Shown: positions 8,342 through 21,971 of the stretch, piece by piece
Position numbering within the stretch: the stretch's first letter is position 1
Layout: every line of letters starts with the position of its first letter
DNA from: Aphelocoma coerulescens
Taxonomy: Eukaryota; Chordata; Aves; Passeriformes; Corvidae
DNA length: 64,000 nucleotides
Assembly: GCF_041296385.1 (NCBI RefSeq)
Contig: NW_027183981.1
Coordinates: 1,557,501 to 1,621,500, forward strand
Direction of reading: 5' to 3'
Program-made: the position numbers and the translations under genes
The notes under the pieces: generated by a model
What the model was told of the DNA's origin: nothing
Databases searched by the model: none
Seen by the model: only the letters and a program-made list of their open reading frames with translations

Positions 8342-9410
8342 TGCCATCCTGTATTCGAGATTTAAAGACGGAGGGCTGGGGTTTATCAAATTGGCGGCGC
8401 TTATACCTAGTATTCAAGCGCGAAGATTGCACAGATTAGCTCAATCTTCGGATGGGACCTTGGTTTCTTTTTTGAAGGGTGAACATCTAGAATTGATACA
8501 TGAGAAATTATGGGTTAAAGCTGGGGGTGTACGAGAGTCCGTCCCCCAAATTTGGGACCCCATCCCATTGATGGAAGTTGCTAGCGAGGGGAGTGAAGCC
8601 TTGTCTGAGTGGGAGGCACCACGTTCCAAGCTTCGCCTTCCTAGGCCCTGTGACTGGCGGAAGGTGGAATTCAATAAATGGAAACATCTGGTTGCCCAGG
8701 GCCATGGGATCGAAAATTTTGAGAATGATAAGATCAGTAATGACTGGTTGATGCATTACCGCAGCATCCCTCACAGAAAACTCATAACGGCGCTGCAATT
8801 AAGAGCGAAGGTCTACCCCACTCGGGAATTCTTAGCAAGGGGTAGACACGATGTCTGTGTTCGATCCTGCAGACACTGCGGCGCCGAATATGAATCAGCG
8901 TCCCATGTCATCGGAAAATGCCCAATTACTCAGGACGCCAGAATTAAAAGGCATAATTTCATCTGCAAAACCCTTAGCCGAGAAGCTAAGAGGGAGAATT
9001 GGACGGTTTTCCAGGAGCCGCATTTGAGAGATGAAGAAAATGAGTTATTTAAGCCTGATTTAATCTTTGTGAAGGATGCTAAGGCACTTGTAGTGGACGT
9101 AACAGTGAGATACGAGCACAGCAATTCTTCACTGAAAGGGGCCGCTGTGGAGAAGGCAAAAAAGTATCAACACCTTCTTCCACAGATTTGTGACCTCACT
9201 AATGTAACATCTGTAGAGTTCACTGGTTTCCCCTTAGGAGCGCGGGGGAAATGGTATGAGAGGAACTCTGAATTGCTACAGGCCTTGGGACTCTCTAAAA
9301 CGAGGCTAGGGAGACTAGCCCGGGCCCTGGCATCCAGAGCACTCTTCTCTTCTGTAGATATCGTACATATGTTCGCAAGCAAAGCCAGATTGTTTGTACC
9401 TTTACAATAA
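8301..9410 (+). pseudogene. U1 R2 zinc knuckle and restriction-like endonuclease (fragment 4)
   Basis: The genuine frame resumes after the A8 run; no ATG starts it, and the first start-like codon is TTG 8391. Counting from 8391: the zinc knuckle is C160-x2-C163-x8-H172-x4-C177. The endonuclease core follows, with KPD at 221-223 and VVD with D236, the PD-(D/E)xK active site that nicks the target. The C-terminus ends at VPLQ and TAA 9408-9410. The key residues look intact, so damage in this unit is by frame, not by loss of catalytic sites. U1 has Lys (A8967) in place of Glu, shared with U3 and U5. Confidence 0.92.
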
Positions 9411-9527
9411 AGGCCCCTTCCCTGAGTGGTTCGAGCTGGACAGTGGAATTGGTTTTGGGTGGGAGGGGTTCACCCGTCATGACGCGTCTTGCCCATATTT
9501 GGGCTACAAATTTGGATTCGACCAGGT
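9411..9527 (+). other. U1 R2 3' UTR
   Basis: 117 bp with hairpins GGGTG/CACCC and GCCCA/TGGGC as in U0. G9481 replaces A, shared with U3, U5 and U6. It runs straight into the U2 ribozyme with no target sequence or A-tail. Confidence 0.6.
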
Positions 9528-9678
9528 GGACGGGCCACCTTTACTTAACCCAGAAAAGAAACATATCATTTTATATGTTTATTAAATAGCCATAGTTACT
9601 AACTGGGCATAGCTGCAGAGGTCGCACCTCCTCGTGGTCCCGCCGGATACCCGTAAGGGTAACTAAGTCGACCTCTGC
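9528..9678 (+). ncRNA. U2 HDV-like ribozyme
   Basis: P2 9615-9624 with 9669-9678; catalytic-position C at 9663. Core identical to the U1 copy. Confidence 0.7.
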
Positions 9679-9907
9679 CCCAGTGTGAGTGAGGGGGTAA
9701 TATCTCCCCTCCCTATTGCTGGACTCGCCACCCAGTGGTAGATTCACAAATCGCAGAAACAAATTTATTGGCGCAGCTATTTGCTGTTGCCCAAAGCCTT
9801 GTCCACGGGCATTAGTTGGACACAGTCTGCAGGTTGGTCGAGGGTTCCACCTGCAGACTCTGACAACCCTCTTTTAGATTTGACCAAACGCCATCTCGGT
9901 CTTGACA

Positions 9908-12900
9908 ATGGTACAATCTGTGGCTTTGCGGTACGTGTCTACGGCCACCCAAACTGACCCTTTAGATCTGTGGGTTAGAGAGGCCAGAATTCCACCACTA
10001 TCTGTGGTGTTAGAGGAGGAAAGAATCAATCTTGTACCTTTGGAGTTTATAAACTCCAAAGTTGCTCTTGAAGTTGGGAGCCATCCGGGTAACACCGCAG
10101 ATTGTCTGGCTGTATTTCCTGAACCTTATGAAATCTTGCCCTTTGGGCTGGTTCAGGAAGAAATAAATGGGTGTGAAACAAGAGAAATAGAGGAGCCAAT
10201 GACACCTGGGACTCCTCCGGGATCAGAGGGGGCGGAACAATTACAGGAACTCCTGTTATGTCTGTCCCGGACAAAAATCCATCATGTCCAAGGTGTCTGA
10301 CCTGGTTTACTAATACGCTGGGGTTAACAGACCATCTAAAGACGTCCCATGGCTGTAATAAGATCTGGTTTAGGTGCTCTAAGTGTGGTAAACAAAATCT
10401 GAAATACCACAGTATCTCCTGTCATGTCCCTCGGTGCAAAGGTGAAGGATTTGTGGCCCCTACGGGTAGCTGGGTCTGTGAGGTGTGCTCTAGAGGTTTT
10501 GCTACAAAGATTGGACTGGGACAGCACAAGAGGTTACAACATCCTCTTGTGTGTAATGTGGAACGGATAGCTGCCTCTCACCCCAAAGAAACATCTTTGC
10601 GGGGGGCCCATAAGAAGGTATGGACCGAGGAGGAAGAGGCTCTCCTGAATCAATTGGTGGTTAAGTTTGCTGGTAGCAGGAACATCAATCAGCTAATAGC
10701 GGAGCACTTGCCATCTAAGACGCCAAAGCAGATTAGTGACAAAAGACGCCTTCTAGGAAAAGGTCCCTCAAAGAAAGTTCGATTTAGAGAAGGCGGGGCT
10801 GTAGGCAGAGAAGAACCTCCCCAATCTGCTAAGGGGCAAAGTGAGGGACGCTTGGTGCTCCACTATCATGATATCATCAAGCTGAAGCTATCGGCAGGCG
10901 AGTTCACCGTGTGTCAGGAGGCCTTTGAGAAAATAATGCAGGGGCAAGATCCGCAATCAGTGGTGAACGAAGTGTATGAGAAGTTTCGGGATAGCCAGGA
11001 TAGGCTTAACCATAAAGTGTCTAAGCCGCGAAGGCCCCGGGGGCCTCGAGGCCAAAAAGCATCCGGGGTGACAACTAAACGGATGCAGAAAAGGGCCGTT
11101 AAGCGAGGAAAATATCTGAGATATCAGAGGTTGTTTCAGATACATAGAGGGAGGTTGGCACGGGTTATTTTGGATAACACGGAAGCCCTGCAGTGCCAAA
11201 TACCATCTGGTGTTATCCACAGTGCACATTTAAAGAGAGATGGGAAACATCTGTCTGTTTTAGTGGTCTTGAATCCTTCCCAGTATATAGGGAGGCGGAT
11301 AACACCATGTTTCGAGACCTGATTTCAGAGAGAGACTGGTAAGAACTTGAATGAGATGTGTAAAACCTCCGCTCCTGGGCCAGATGGGATTGCTCTGGGT
11401 CATCTTATTAAAATAGACCCTAAGTTCTCCCAGTTGACAGAGATCTTCAACCTCTGGCTTGCCACCGGAACTTTACTGGACGCGCTGCGGGACTGCCTGA
11501 CAGTTTTGATACCCAAGTCATCCAATGAGGAGAAACCTGGTGATATCAACAACTGGAGGCCTATCACCATTGCTTCAGTGGTGTTTAGGTTGTTCTCCAG
11601 GATCGCGAATGCGAGACTGGCCCGTGCATGTCCCATTAACCCCAGACAACGGGGTTTTATCAGCGCATCAGGCTGTTCTGAGAACCTTAAGCTGTTACAG
11701 CTTTTGGTTAAGAAGGCAAAACAGGAACATAGAAGTTTGGGGGTGGTATTTGTGGATATTGCCAAGGCATTTGATACCGTTTGCCAGCAGCATATTATAG
11801 CTGGTTTGGTTAAGAGGGGAGTTGATTCCCATATAATCCATCTAATTGGTGAGATGTACAGGAATATTAAGACGTACATCGTCGCCAAGAATGGGAAAAC
11901 AGACCCCATTAACATCTGCTCCGGTGTTAAACAGGGCAACCCAATGTCACTTTTGTTATTCAACCTGGCGCTGGATCCTCTCCTATGTAAACTGGAAACG
12001 GAAGGGTGTGGATTCCATCATGGTGGATTTAAGATTACGGCCATGGCCTTCGCAGATGATCTGGTGCTTCTGAGCGACTCATGGGAAGGCATGTGTTATA
12101 ACATCAAAATTTTGGAGACCTTTTGTGAGCTTACTGGTCTCCGAACTCAAGAAGAGAAATGCCACGGCTTTTACATCAAGCCGACCAAGGACGCGTATAC
12201 CATCAGTGACTGTCCTGCTTGGCAAGTTGGAGGGACTCCCCTCAACATGATCAACCCGGGAAGCTCAGAGAAATATCTTGGCACACAGATTGACCCTTGG
12301 ACCGGTTTCGCTGATCCTGGCCTTCCTACGAAACTTGAAGAATGGCTTCATCGGATTGGTAGCGCACCACTTAAACCTCTTCAGAAAGCCGATAGGACAT
12401 ATACCATCCCTAGACTGATATATCTGGCTGACCATACCAATGTAAAAACTGGGCTCCTCGAATCCCTTGACTTGATGATAAAAAAAATCGGTCAAGGAGC
12501 GGCTTCATCTCCCAACTTGTACATGTGATGCCATCCTGTATTCGAGATTTAAAGACGGAGGGCTGGGGTTTATCAAATTGGCGGCGCTTATACCTAGTAT
12601 TCAAGCGCGAAGATTGCACAGATTAGCTCAATCTTCGGATGGGACCTTGGTTTCTTTTTTGAAGGGTGAACATCTAGAATTGATACATGAGAAATTATGG
12701 GTTAAAGCTGGGGGTGTACGAGAGTCCGTCCCCCAAATTTGGGACCCCATCCCATTGATGGAAGTTGCTAGCGAGGGGAGTGAAGCCTTGTCTGAGTGGG
12801 AGGCACCACGTTCCAAGCTTCGCCTTCCTAGGCCCTGTGACTGGCGGAAGGTGGAATTCAATAAATGGAAACATCTGGTTGCCCAGGGCCATGGGATCGA

Positions 12901-13597
12901 AAATTTTGAGAATGATAAGATCAGTAATGACTGGTTGATGCATTACCGCAGCATCCCTCACAGAAAACTCATAACGGCGCTGCAATTAAGAGCGAAGGTC
13001 TACCCCACTCGGGAATTCTTAGCAAGGGGTAGACACGATGTCTGTGTTCGATCCTGCAGACACTGCGGCGCCGAATATGAATCAGCGTCCCATGTCATCG
13101 GAAAATGCCCAATTACTCAGGACGCCAGAATTAAAAGGCATAATTTCATCTGCGAAACCCTTAGCCGAGAAGCTAAGAGGGAGAATTGGACGGTTTTCCA
13201 GGAGCCGCATTTGAGAGATGAAGAAAATGAGTTATTTAAGCCTGATTTAATCTTTGTGAAGGATGCTAAGGCACTTGTAGTGGACGTAACAGTGAGATAC
13301 GAGCACAGCAATTCTTCACTGAAAGGGGCCGCTGTGGAGAAGGCAAAAAAGTATCAACACCTTCTTCCACAGATTTGTGACCTCACTAATGTAACATCTG
13401 TAGAGTTCACTGGTTTCCCCTTAGGAGCGCGGGGGAAATGGTATGAGAGGAACTCTGAATTGCTACAGGCCTTGGGACTCTCTAAAACGAGGCTAGGGAG
13501 ACTAGCCCGGGCCCTGGCATCCAGAGCACTCTTCTCTTCTGTAGATATCGTACATATGTTCGCAAGCAAAGCCAGATTGTTTGTACCTTTACAATAA
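9908..13597 (+). pseudogene. U2 broken R2 protein gene
   Basis: Fragments: N-terminal 9908-10300, zinc finger/Myb 10258-11322, RT 11347-12528, knuckle/endonuclease 12488-13597. Finger 1 has Trp for Arg between its Cys and His pairs. The RT has Leu for Pro in the segment after motif 0 (TLLDAL). Endonuclease variant site is Glu. Confidence 0.92.
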
Positions 13598-13714
13598 AGG
13601 CCCCTTCCCTGAGTGGTTCGAGCTGGACAGTGGAATTGGTTTTGGGTGGGAGGGGTTCACCCGTCATAACGCGTCTTGCCCATATTTGGGCTACAAATTT
13701 GGATTCGACCAGGT

Positions 13715-13865
13715 GGACGGGCCACCTTTACTTAACCCAGAAAAGAAACATATCATTTTATATGTTTATTAAATAGCCATAGTTACTAACTGGGCATAGC
13801 TGCAGAGGTCGCACCTCCTCGTGGTCCCGCCGGATACCCGTAAGGGTAACTAAGTCGACCTCTGC
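13715..13865 (+). ncRNA. U3 HDV-like ribozyme
   Basis: P2 13802-13811 with 13856-13865; catalytic-position C at 13850. Core identical to U1. Confidence 0.7.
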
Positions 13866-14094
13866 CCCAGTGTGAGTGAGGGGGTAATATCTCCCCTCCC
13901 TATTGCTGGACTCGCCACCCAGTGGTAGATTCACAAATCGCAGAAACAAATTTATTGGCGCAGCTATTTGCTGTTGCCCAAAGCCTTGTCCACGGGCATT
14001 AGTTGGACACAGTCTGCAGGTTGGTCGAGGGTTCCACCTGCAGACTCTGACAACCCTCTTTTAGATTTGACCAAACGCCATCTCGGTCTTGACA

Positions 14095-17000
14095 ATGGTA
14101 CAATCTGTGGCTTTGCGGTACGTGTCTACGGCCACCCAAACTGACCCTTTAGATCTGTGGGTTAGAGAGGCCAGAATTCCACCACTATCTGTGGTGTTAG
14201 AGGAGGAAAGAATCAATCTTGTACCTTTGGAGTTTATAAACTCCAAAGTTGCTCTTGAAGTTGGGAGCCATCCGGGTAACACCGCAGATTGTCTGGCTGT
14301 ATTTCCTGAACCTTATGAAATCTTGCCCTTTGGGCTGGTTCAGGAAGAAATAAATGGGTGTGAAACAAGAGAAATAGAGGAGCCAATGACACCTGGGACT
14401 CCTCCGGGATCAGAGGGGGCGGAACAATTACAGGAACTCCTGTTATGTCTGTCCCGGACAAAAATCCATCATGTCCAAGGTGTCTGACCCGGTTTACTAA
14501 TACGCTGGGGTTAACAGACCATCTAAAGACGTCCCATGGCTGTAATAAGATCTGGTTTAGGTGCTCTAAGTGTGGTAAACAAAATCTGAAATACCACAGT
14601 ATCTCCTGTCATGTCCCTCGGTGCAAAGGTGAAGGATTTGTGGCCCCTACGGGTAGCTGGGTCTGTGAGGTGTGCTCTAGAGGTTTTGCTACAAAGATTG
14701 GACTGGGACAGCACAAGAGGTTACAACATCCTCTTGTGTGTAATGTGGAACGGATAGCTGCCTCTCACCCCAAAGAAACATCTTTGCGGGGGGCCCATAA
14801 GAAGGTATGGACCGAGGAGGAAGAGGCTCTCCTGAATCAATTGGTGGTTAAGTTTGCTGGTAGCAGGAACATCAATCAGCTAATAGCGGAGCACTTGCCA
14901 TCTAAGACGCCAAAGCAGATTAGTGACAAAAGACGCCTTCTAGGAAAAGGTCCCTCAAAGAAAGTTCGATTTAGAGAAGGCGGGGCTGTAGGCAGAGAAG
15001 AACCTCCCCAATCTGCTAAGGGGCAAAGTGAGGGACGCTTGGTGCTCCACTATCATGATATCATCAAGCTGAAGCTATCGGCAGGCGAGTTCACCGTGTG
15101 TCAGGAGGCCTTTGAGAAAATAATGCAGGGGCAAGATCCGCAATCAGTGGTGAACGAAGTGTATGAGAAGTTTCGGGATAGCCAGGATAGGCTTAACCAT
15201 AAAGTGTCTAAGCCGCGAAGGCCCCGGGGGCCTCGAGGCCAAAAAGCATCCGGGGTGACAACTAAACGGATGCAGAAAAGGGCCGTTAAGCGAGGAAAAT
15301 ATCTGAGATATCAGAGGTTGTTTCAGATACATAGAGGGAGGTTGGCACGGGTTATTTTGGATAACACGGAAGCCCTGCAGTGCCAAATACCATCTGGTGT
15401 TATCCACAGTGCACATTTAAAGAGAGATGGGAAACATCTGTCTGTTTTAGTGGTCTTGAATCCTTCCCAGTATATAGGGAGGCGGATAACACCATGTTTC
15501 GAGACCTGATTTCAGAGAGAGACTGGTAAGAACTTGAATGAGATGTGTAAAACCTCCGCTCCTGGGCCAGATGGGATTGCTCTGGGTCATCTTATTAAAA
15601 TAGACCCTAAGTTCTCCCAGTTGACAGAGATCTTCAACCTCTGGCTTGCCACCGGAACTTTACCGGACGCGCTGCGGGACTGCCTGACAGTTTTGATACC
15701 CAAGTCATCCAATGAGGAGAAACCTGGTGATATCAACAACTGGAGGCCTATCACCATTGCTTCAGTGGTGTTTAGGTTGTTCTCCAGGATCGCGAATGCG
15801 AGACTGGCCCGTGCATGTCCCATTAACCCCAGACAACGGGGTTTTATCAGCGCATCAGGCTGTTCTGAGAACCTTAAGCTGTTACAGCTTTTGGTTAAGA
15901 AGGCAAAACAGGAACATAGAAGTTTGGGGGTGGTATTTGTGGATATTGCCAAGGCATTTGATACCGTTTGCCAGCAGCATATTATAGCTGGTTTGGTTAA
16001 GAGGGGAGTTGATTCCCATATAATCCATCTAATTGGTGAGATGTACAGGAATATTAAGACGTACATCGTCGCCAAGAATGGGAAAACAGACCCCATTAAC
16101 ATCTGCTCCGGTGTTAAACAGGGCAACCCAATGTCACTTTTGTTATTCAACCTGGCGCTGGATCCTCTCCTATGTAAACTGGAAACGGAAGGGTGTGGAT
16201 TCCATCATGGTGGATTTAAGATTACGGCCATGGCCTTCGCAGATGATCTGGTGCTTCTGAGCGACTCATGGGAAGGCATGTGTTATAACATCAAAATTTT
16301 GGAGACCTTTTGTGAGCTTACTGGTCTCCGAACTCAAGAAGAGAAATGCCACGGCTTTTACATCAAGCCGACCAAGGACGCGTATACCATCAGTGACTGT
16401 CCTGCTTGGCAAGTTGGAGGGACTCCCCTCAACATGATCAACCCGGGAAGCTCAGAGAAATATCTTGGCACACAGATTGACCCTTGGACCGGTTTCGCTG
16501 ATCCTGGCCTTCCTACGAAACTTGAAGAATGGCTTCATCGGATTGGTAGCGCACCACTTAAACCTCTTCAGAAAGCCGATAGGACATATACCATCCCTAG
16601 ACTGATATATCTGGCTGACCATACCAATGTAAAAACTGGGCTCCTCGAATCCCTTGACTTGATGATAAAAAAAATCGGTCAAGGAGCGGCTTCATCTCCC
16701 AACTTGTACATGTGATGCCATCCTGTATTCGAGATTTAAAGACGGAGGGCTGGGGTTTATCAAATTGGCGGCGCTTATACCTAGTATTCAAGCGCGAAGA
16801 TTGCACAGATTAGCTCAATCTTCGGATGGGACCTTGGTTTCTTTTTTGAAGGGTGAACATCTAGAATTGATACATGAGAAATTATGGGTTAAAGCTGGGG
16901 GTGTACGAGAGTCCGTCCCCCAAATTTGGGACCCCATCCCATTGATGGAAGTTGCTAGCGAGGGGAGTGAAGCCTTGTCTGAGTGGGAGGCACCACGTTC

Positions 17001-17784
17001 CAAGCTTCGCCTTCCTAGGCCCTGTGACTGGCGGAAGGTGGAATTCAATAAATGGAAACATCTGGTTGCCCAGGGCCATGGGATCGAAAATTTTGAGAAT
17101 GATAAGATCAGTAATGACTGGTTGATGCATTACCGCAGCATCCCTCACAGAAAACTCATAACGGCGCTGCAATTAAGAGCGAAGGTCTACCCCACTCGGG
17201 AATTCTTAGCAAGGGGTAGACACGATGTCTGTGTTCGATCCTGCAGACACTGCGGCGCCGAATATGAATCAGCGTCCCATGTCATCGGAAAATGCCCAAT
17301 TACTCAGGACGCCAGAATTAAAAGGCATAATTTCATCTGCAAAACCCTTAGCCGAGAAGCTAAGAGGGAGAATTGGACGGTTTTCCAGGAGCCGCATTTG
17401 AGAGATGAAGAAAATGAGTTATTTAAGCCTGATTTAATCTTTGTGAAGGATGCTAAGGCACTTGTAGTGGACGTAACAGTGAGATACGAGCACAGCAATT
17501 CTTCACTGAAAGGGGCCGCTGTGGAGAAGGCAAAAAAGTATCAACACCTTCTTCCACAGATTTGTGACCTCACTAATGTAACATCTGTAGAGTTCACTGG
17601 TTTCCCCTTAGGAGCGCGGGGGAAATGGTATGAGAGGAACTCTGAATTGCTACAGGCCTTGGGACTCTCTAAAACGAGGCTAGGGAGACTAGCCCGGGCC
17701 CTGGCATCCAGAGCACTCTTCTCTTCTGTAGATATCGTACATATGTTCGCAAGCAAAGCCAGATTGTTTGTACCTTTACAATAA
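14095..17784 (+). pseudogene. U3 broken R2 protein gene
   Basis: Fragments: 14095-14487, 14445-15509, 15534-16715, 16675-17784, with the same four lesions as U1. Endonuclease fragment has Lys at the Glu/Lys site; finger 1 has Arg. Confidence 0.92.
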
Positions 17785-17901
17785 AGGCCCCTTCCCTGAG
17801 TGGTTCGAGCTGGACAGTGGAATTGGTTTTGGGTGGGAGGGGTTCACCCGTCATGACGCGTCTTGCCCATATTTGGGCTACAAATTTGGATTCGACCAGG
17901 T

Positions 17902-18052
17902 GGACGGGCCACCTTTACTTAACCCAGAAAAGAAACATATCATTTTATATGTTTATTAAATAGCCATAGTTACTAACTGGGCATAGCTGCAGAGGTCGCA
18001 CCTCCTCGTGGTCCCGCCGGATACCCGTAAGGGTAACTAAGTCGACCTCTGC
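17902..18052 (+). ncRNA. U4 HDV-like ribozyme
   Basis: P2 17989-17998 with 18043-18052; catalytic-position C at 18037. Core identical to U1. Confidence 0.7.
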
Positions 18053-18281
18053 CCCAGTGTGAGTGAGGGGGTAATATCTCCCCTCCCTATTGCTGGACTC
18101 GCCACCCAGTGGTAGATTCACAAATCGCAGAAACAAATTTATTGGCGCAGCTATTTGCTGTTGCCCAAAGCCTTGTCCACGGGCATTAGTTGGACACAGT
18201 CTGCAGGTTGGTCGAGGGTTCCACCTGCAGACTCTGACAACCCTCTTTTAGATTTGACCAAACGCCATCTCGGTCTTGACA

Positions 18282-21200
18282 ATGGTACAATCTGTGGCTT
18301 TGCGGTACGTGTCTACGGCCACCCAAACTGACCCTTTAGATCTGTGGGTTAGAGAGGCCAGAATTCCACCACTATCTGTGGTGTTAGAGGAGGAAAGAAT
18401 CAATCTTGTACCTTTGGAGTTTATAAACTCCAAAGTTGCTCTTGAAGTTGGGAGCCATCCGGGTAACACCGCAGATTGTCTGGCTGTATTTCCTGAACCT
18501 TATGAAATCTTGCCCTTTGGGCTGGTTCAGGAAGAAATAAATGGGTGTGAAACAAGAGAAATAGAGGAGCCAATGACACCTGGGACTCCTCCGGGATCAG
18601 AGGGGGCGGAACAATTACAGGAACTCCTGTTATGTCTGTCCCGGACAAAAATCCATCATGTCCAAGGTGTCTGACCTGGTTTACTAATACGCTGGGGTTA
18701 ACAGACCATCTAAAGACGTCCCATGGCTGTAATAAGATCTGGTTTAGGTGCTCTAAGTGTGGTAAACAAAATCTGAAATACCACAGTATCTCCTGTCATG
18801 TCCCTCGGTGCAAAGGTGAAGGATTTGTGGCCCCTACGGGTAGCTGGGTCTGTGAGGTGTGCTCTAGAGGTTTTGCTACAAAGATTGGACTGGGACAGCA
18901 CAAGAGGTTACAACATCCTCTTGTGTGTAATGTGGAACGGATAGCTGCCTCTCACCCCAAAGAAACATCTTTGCGGGGGGCCCATAAGAAGGTATGGACC
19001 GAGGAGGAAGAGGCTCTCCTGAATCAATTGGTGGTTAAGTTTGCTGGTAGCAGGAACATCAATCAGCTAATAGCGGAGCACTTGCCATCTAAGATGCCAA
19101 AGCAGATTAGTGACAAAAGACGCCTTCTAGGAAAAGGTCCCTCAAAGAAAGTTGGATTTAGAGAAGGCGGGGCTGTAGGCAGAGAAGAACCTCCCCAATC
19201 TGCTAAGGGGCAAAGTGAGGGACGCTTGGTGCTCCACTATCATGATATCATCAAGCTGAAGCTATCGGCAGGCGAGTTCACCGTGTGTCAGGAGGCCTTT
19301 GAGAAAATAATGCAGGGGCAAGATCCGCAATCAGTGGTGAACGAAGTGTATGAGAAGTTTCGGGATAGCCAGGATAGGCTTAACCATAAAGTGTCTAAGC
19401 CGCGAAGGCCCCGGGGGCCTCGAGGCCAAAAAGCATCCGGGGTGACAACTAAACGGATGCAGAAAAGGGCCGTTAAGCGAGGAAAATATCTGAGATATCA
19501 GAGGTTGTTTCAGATACATAGAGGGAGGTTGGCACGGGTTATTTTGGATAACACGGAAGCCCTGCAGTGCCAAATACCATCTGGTGTTATCCACAGTGCA
19601 CATTTAAAGAGAGATGGGAAACATCTGTCTGTTTTAGTGGTCTTGAATCCTTCCCAGTATATAGGGAGGCGGATAACACCATGTTTCGAGACCTGATTTC
19701 AGAGAGAGACTGGTAAGAACTTGAATGAGATGTGTAAAACCTCCGCTCCTGGGCCAGATGGGATTGCTCTGGGTCATCTTATTAAAATAGACCCTAAGTT
19801 CTCCCAGTTGACAGAGATCTTCAACCTCTGGCTTGCCACCGGAACTTTACCGGACGCGCTGCGGGACTGCCTGACAGTTTTGATACCCAAGTCATCCAAT
19901 GAGGAGAAACCTGGTGATATCAACAACTGGAGGCCTATCACCATTGCTTCAGTGGTGTTTAGGTTGTTCTCCAGGATCGCGAATGCGAGACTGGCCCGTG
20001 CATGTCCCATTAACCCCAGACAACGGGGTTTTATCAGCGCATCAGGCTGTTCTGAGAACCTTAAGCTGTTACAGCTTTTGGTTAAGAAGGCAAAACAGGA
20101 ACATAGAAGTTTGGGGGTGGTATTTGTGGATATTGCCAAGGCATTTGATACCGTTTGCCAGCAGCATATTATAGCTGGTTTGGTTAAGAGGGGAGTTGAT
20201 TCCCATATAATCCATCTAATTGGTGAGATGTACAGGAATATTAAGACGTACATCGTCGCCAAGAATGGGAAAACAGACCCCATTAACATCTGCTCCGGTG
20301 TTAAACAGGGCAACCCAATGTCACTTTTGTTATTCAACCTGGCGCTGGATCCTCTCCTATGTAAACTGGAAACGGAAGGGTGTGGATTCCATCATGGTGG
20401 ATTTAAGATTACGGCCATGGCCTTCGCAGATGATCTGGTGCTTCTGAGCGACTCATGGGAAGGCATGTGTTATAACATCAAAATTTTGGAGACCTTTTGT
20501 GAGCTTACTGGTCTCCGAACTCAAGAAGAGAAATGCCACGGCTTTTACATCAAGCCGACCAAGGACGCGTATACCATCAGTGACTGTCCTGCTTGGCAAG
20601 TTGGAGGGACTCCCCTCAACATGATCAACCCGGGAAGCTCAGAGAAATATCTTGGCACACAGATTGACCCTTGGACCGGTTTCGCTGATCCTGGCCTTCC
20701 TACGAAACTTGAAGAATGGCTTCATCGGATTGGTAGCGCACCACTTAAACCTCTTCAGAAAGCCGATAGGACATATACCATCCCTAGACTGATATATCTG
20801 GCTGACCATACCAATGTAAAAACTGGGCTCCTCGAATCCCTTGACTTGATGATAAAAAAAATCGGTCAAGGAGCGGCTTCATCTCCCAACTTGTACATGT
20901 GATGCCATCCTGTATTCGAGATTTAAAGACGGAGGGCTGGGGTTTATCAAATTGGCGGCGCTTATACCTAGTATTCAAGCGCGAAGATTGCACAGATTAG
21001 CTCAATCTTCGGATGGGACCTTGGTTTCTTTTTTGAAGGGTGAACATCTAGAATTGATACATGAGAAATTATGGGTTAAAGCTGGGGGTGTACGAGAGTC
21101 CGTCCCCCAAATTTGGGACCCCATCCCATTGATGGAAGTTGCTAGCGAGGGGAGTGAAGCCTTGTCTGAGTGGGAGGCACCACGTTCCAAGCTTCGCCTT

Positions 21201-21971
21201 CCTAGGCCCTGTGACTGGCGGAAGGTGGAATTCAATAAATGGAAACATCTGGTTGCCCAGGGCCATGGGATCGAAAATTTTGAGAATGATAAGATCAGTA
21301 ATGACTGGTTGATGCATTACCGCAGCATCCCTCACAGAAAACTCATAACGGCGCTGCAATTAAGAGCGAAGGTCTACCCCACTCGGGAATTCTTAGCAAG
21401 GGGTAGACACGATGTCTGTGTTCGATCCTGCAGACACTGCGGCGCCGAATATGAATCAGCGTCCCATGTCATCGGAAAATGCCCAATTACTCAGGACGCC
21501 AGAATTAAAAGGCATAATTTCATCTGCGAAACCCTTAGCCGAGAAGCTAAGAGGGAGAATTGGACGGTTTTCCAGGAGCCGCATTTGAGAGATGAAGAAA
21601 ATGAGTTATTTAAGCCTGATTTAATCTTTGTGAAGGATGCTAAGGCACTTGTAGTGGACGTAACAGTGAGATACGAGCACAGCAATTCTTCACTGAAAGG
21701 GGCCGCTGTGGAGAAGGCAAAAAAGTATCAACACCTTCTTCCACAGATTTGTGACCTCACTAATGTAACATCTGTAGAGTTCACTGGTTTCCCCTTAGGA
21801 GCGCGGGGGAAATGGTATGAGAGGAACTCTGAATTGCTACAGGCCTTGGGACTCTCTAAAACGAGGCTAGGGAGACTAGCCCGGGCCCTGGCATCCAGAG
21901 CACTCTTCTCTTCTGTAGATATCGTACATATGTTCGCAAGCAAAGCCAGATTGTTTGTACCTTTACAATAA
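18282..21971 (+). pseudogene. U4 broken R2 protein gene
   Basis: Fragments: 18282-18674, 18632-19696, 19721-20902, 20862-21971. The Myb region has SKMPK for SKTPK, and the basic linker KKVGF for KKVRF. Confidence 0.92.

Larger units (their letters stand above)
5341..9527 (+). mobile_element. U1: first complete 4187-bp R2 unit (reference unit)
   Basis: This is a full-length R2 element by layout: ribozyme, structured 5' UTR, broken reading frame, short 3' UTR. The start is set at the first G of the putative ribozyme P1, which is also where clear homology to the diverged copy begins. Unit-specific bases: G6593 (also in U4, U10, U14), C6934 (private), A7291 (private), A7420 (private), A8967 (also U3, U5) and G9481 (also U3, U5, U6). 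Confidence 0.92.
9528..13714 (+). mobile_element. U2: complete R2 unit
   Basis: Variants: T10303 (CGG to TGG, shared with U4, U6, U13, U14) and T11477 (private, CpG to TpG). With A8967 and G9481 just upstream in U1, T10303 forms the first copy of the linked haplotype that repeats every 8374 bp. Confidence 0.95.
13715..17901 (+). mobile_element. U3: complete R2 unit
   Basis: Variants: A17341 (Glu to Lys, shared with U1, U5) and G17855 in the 3' UTR. With T18677 in U4 they form the second copy of the 8374-bp haplotype. Confidence 0.95.

Noticed and set aside
5721..9410. A functional autonomous R2 element in the array
   Set aside because: Every complete unit has the same frameshifts and a TGA before the RT, so none can encode the full protein.
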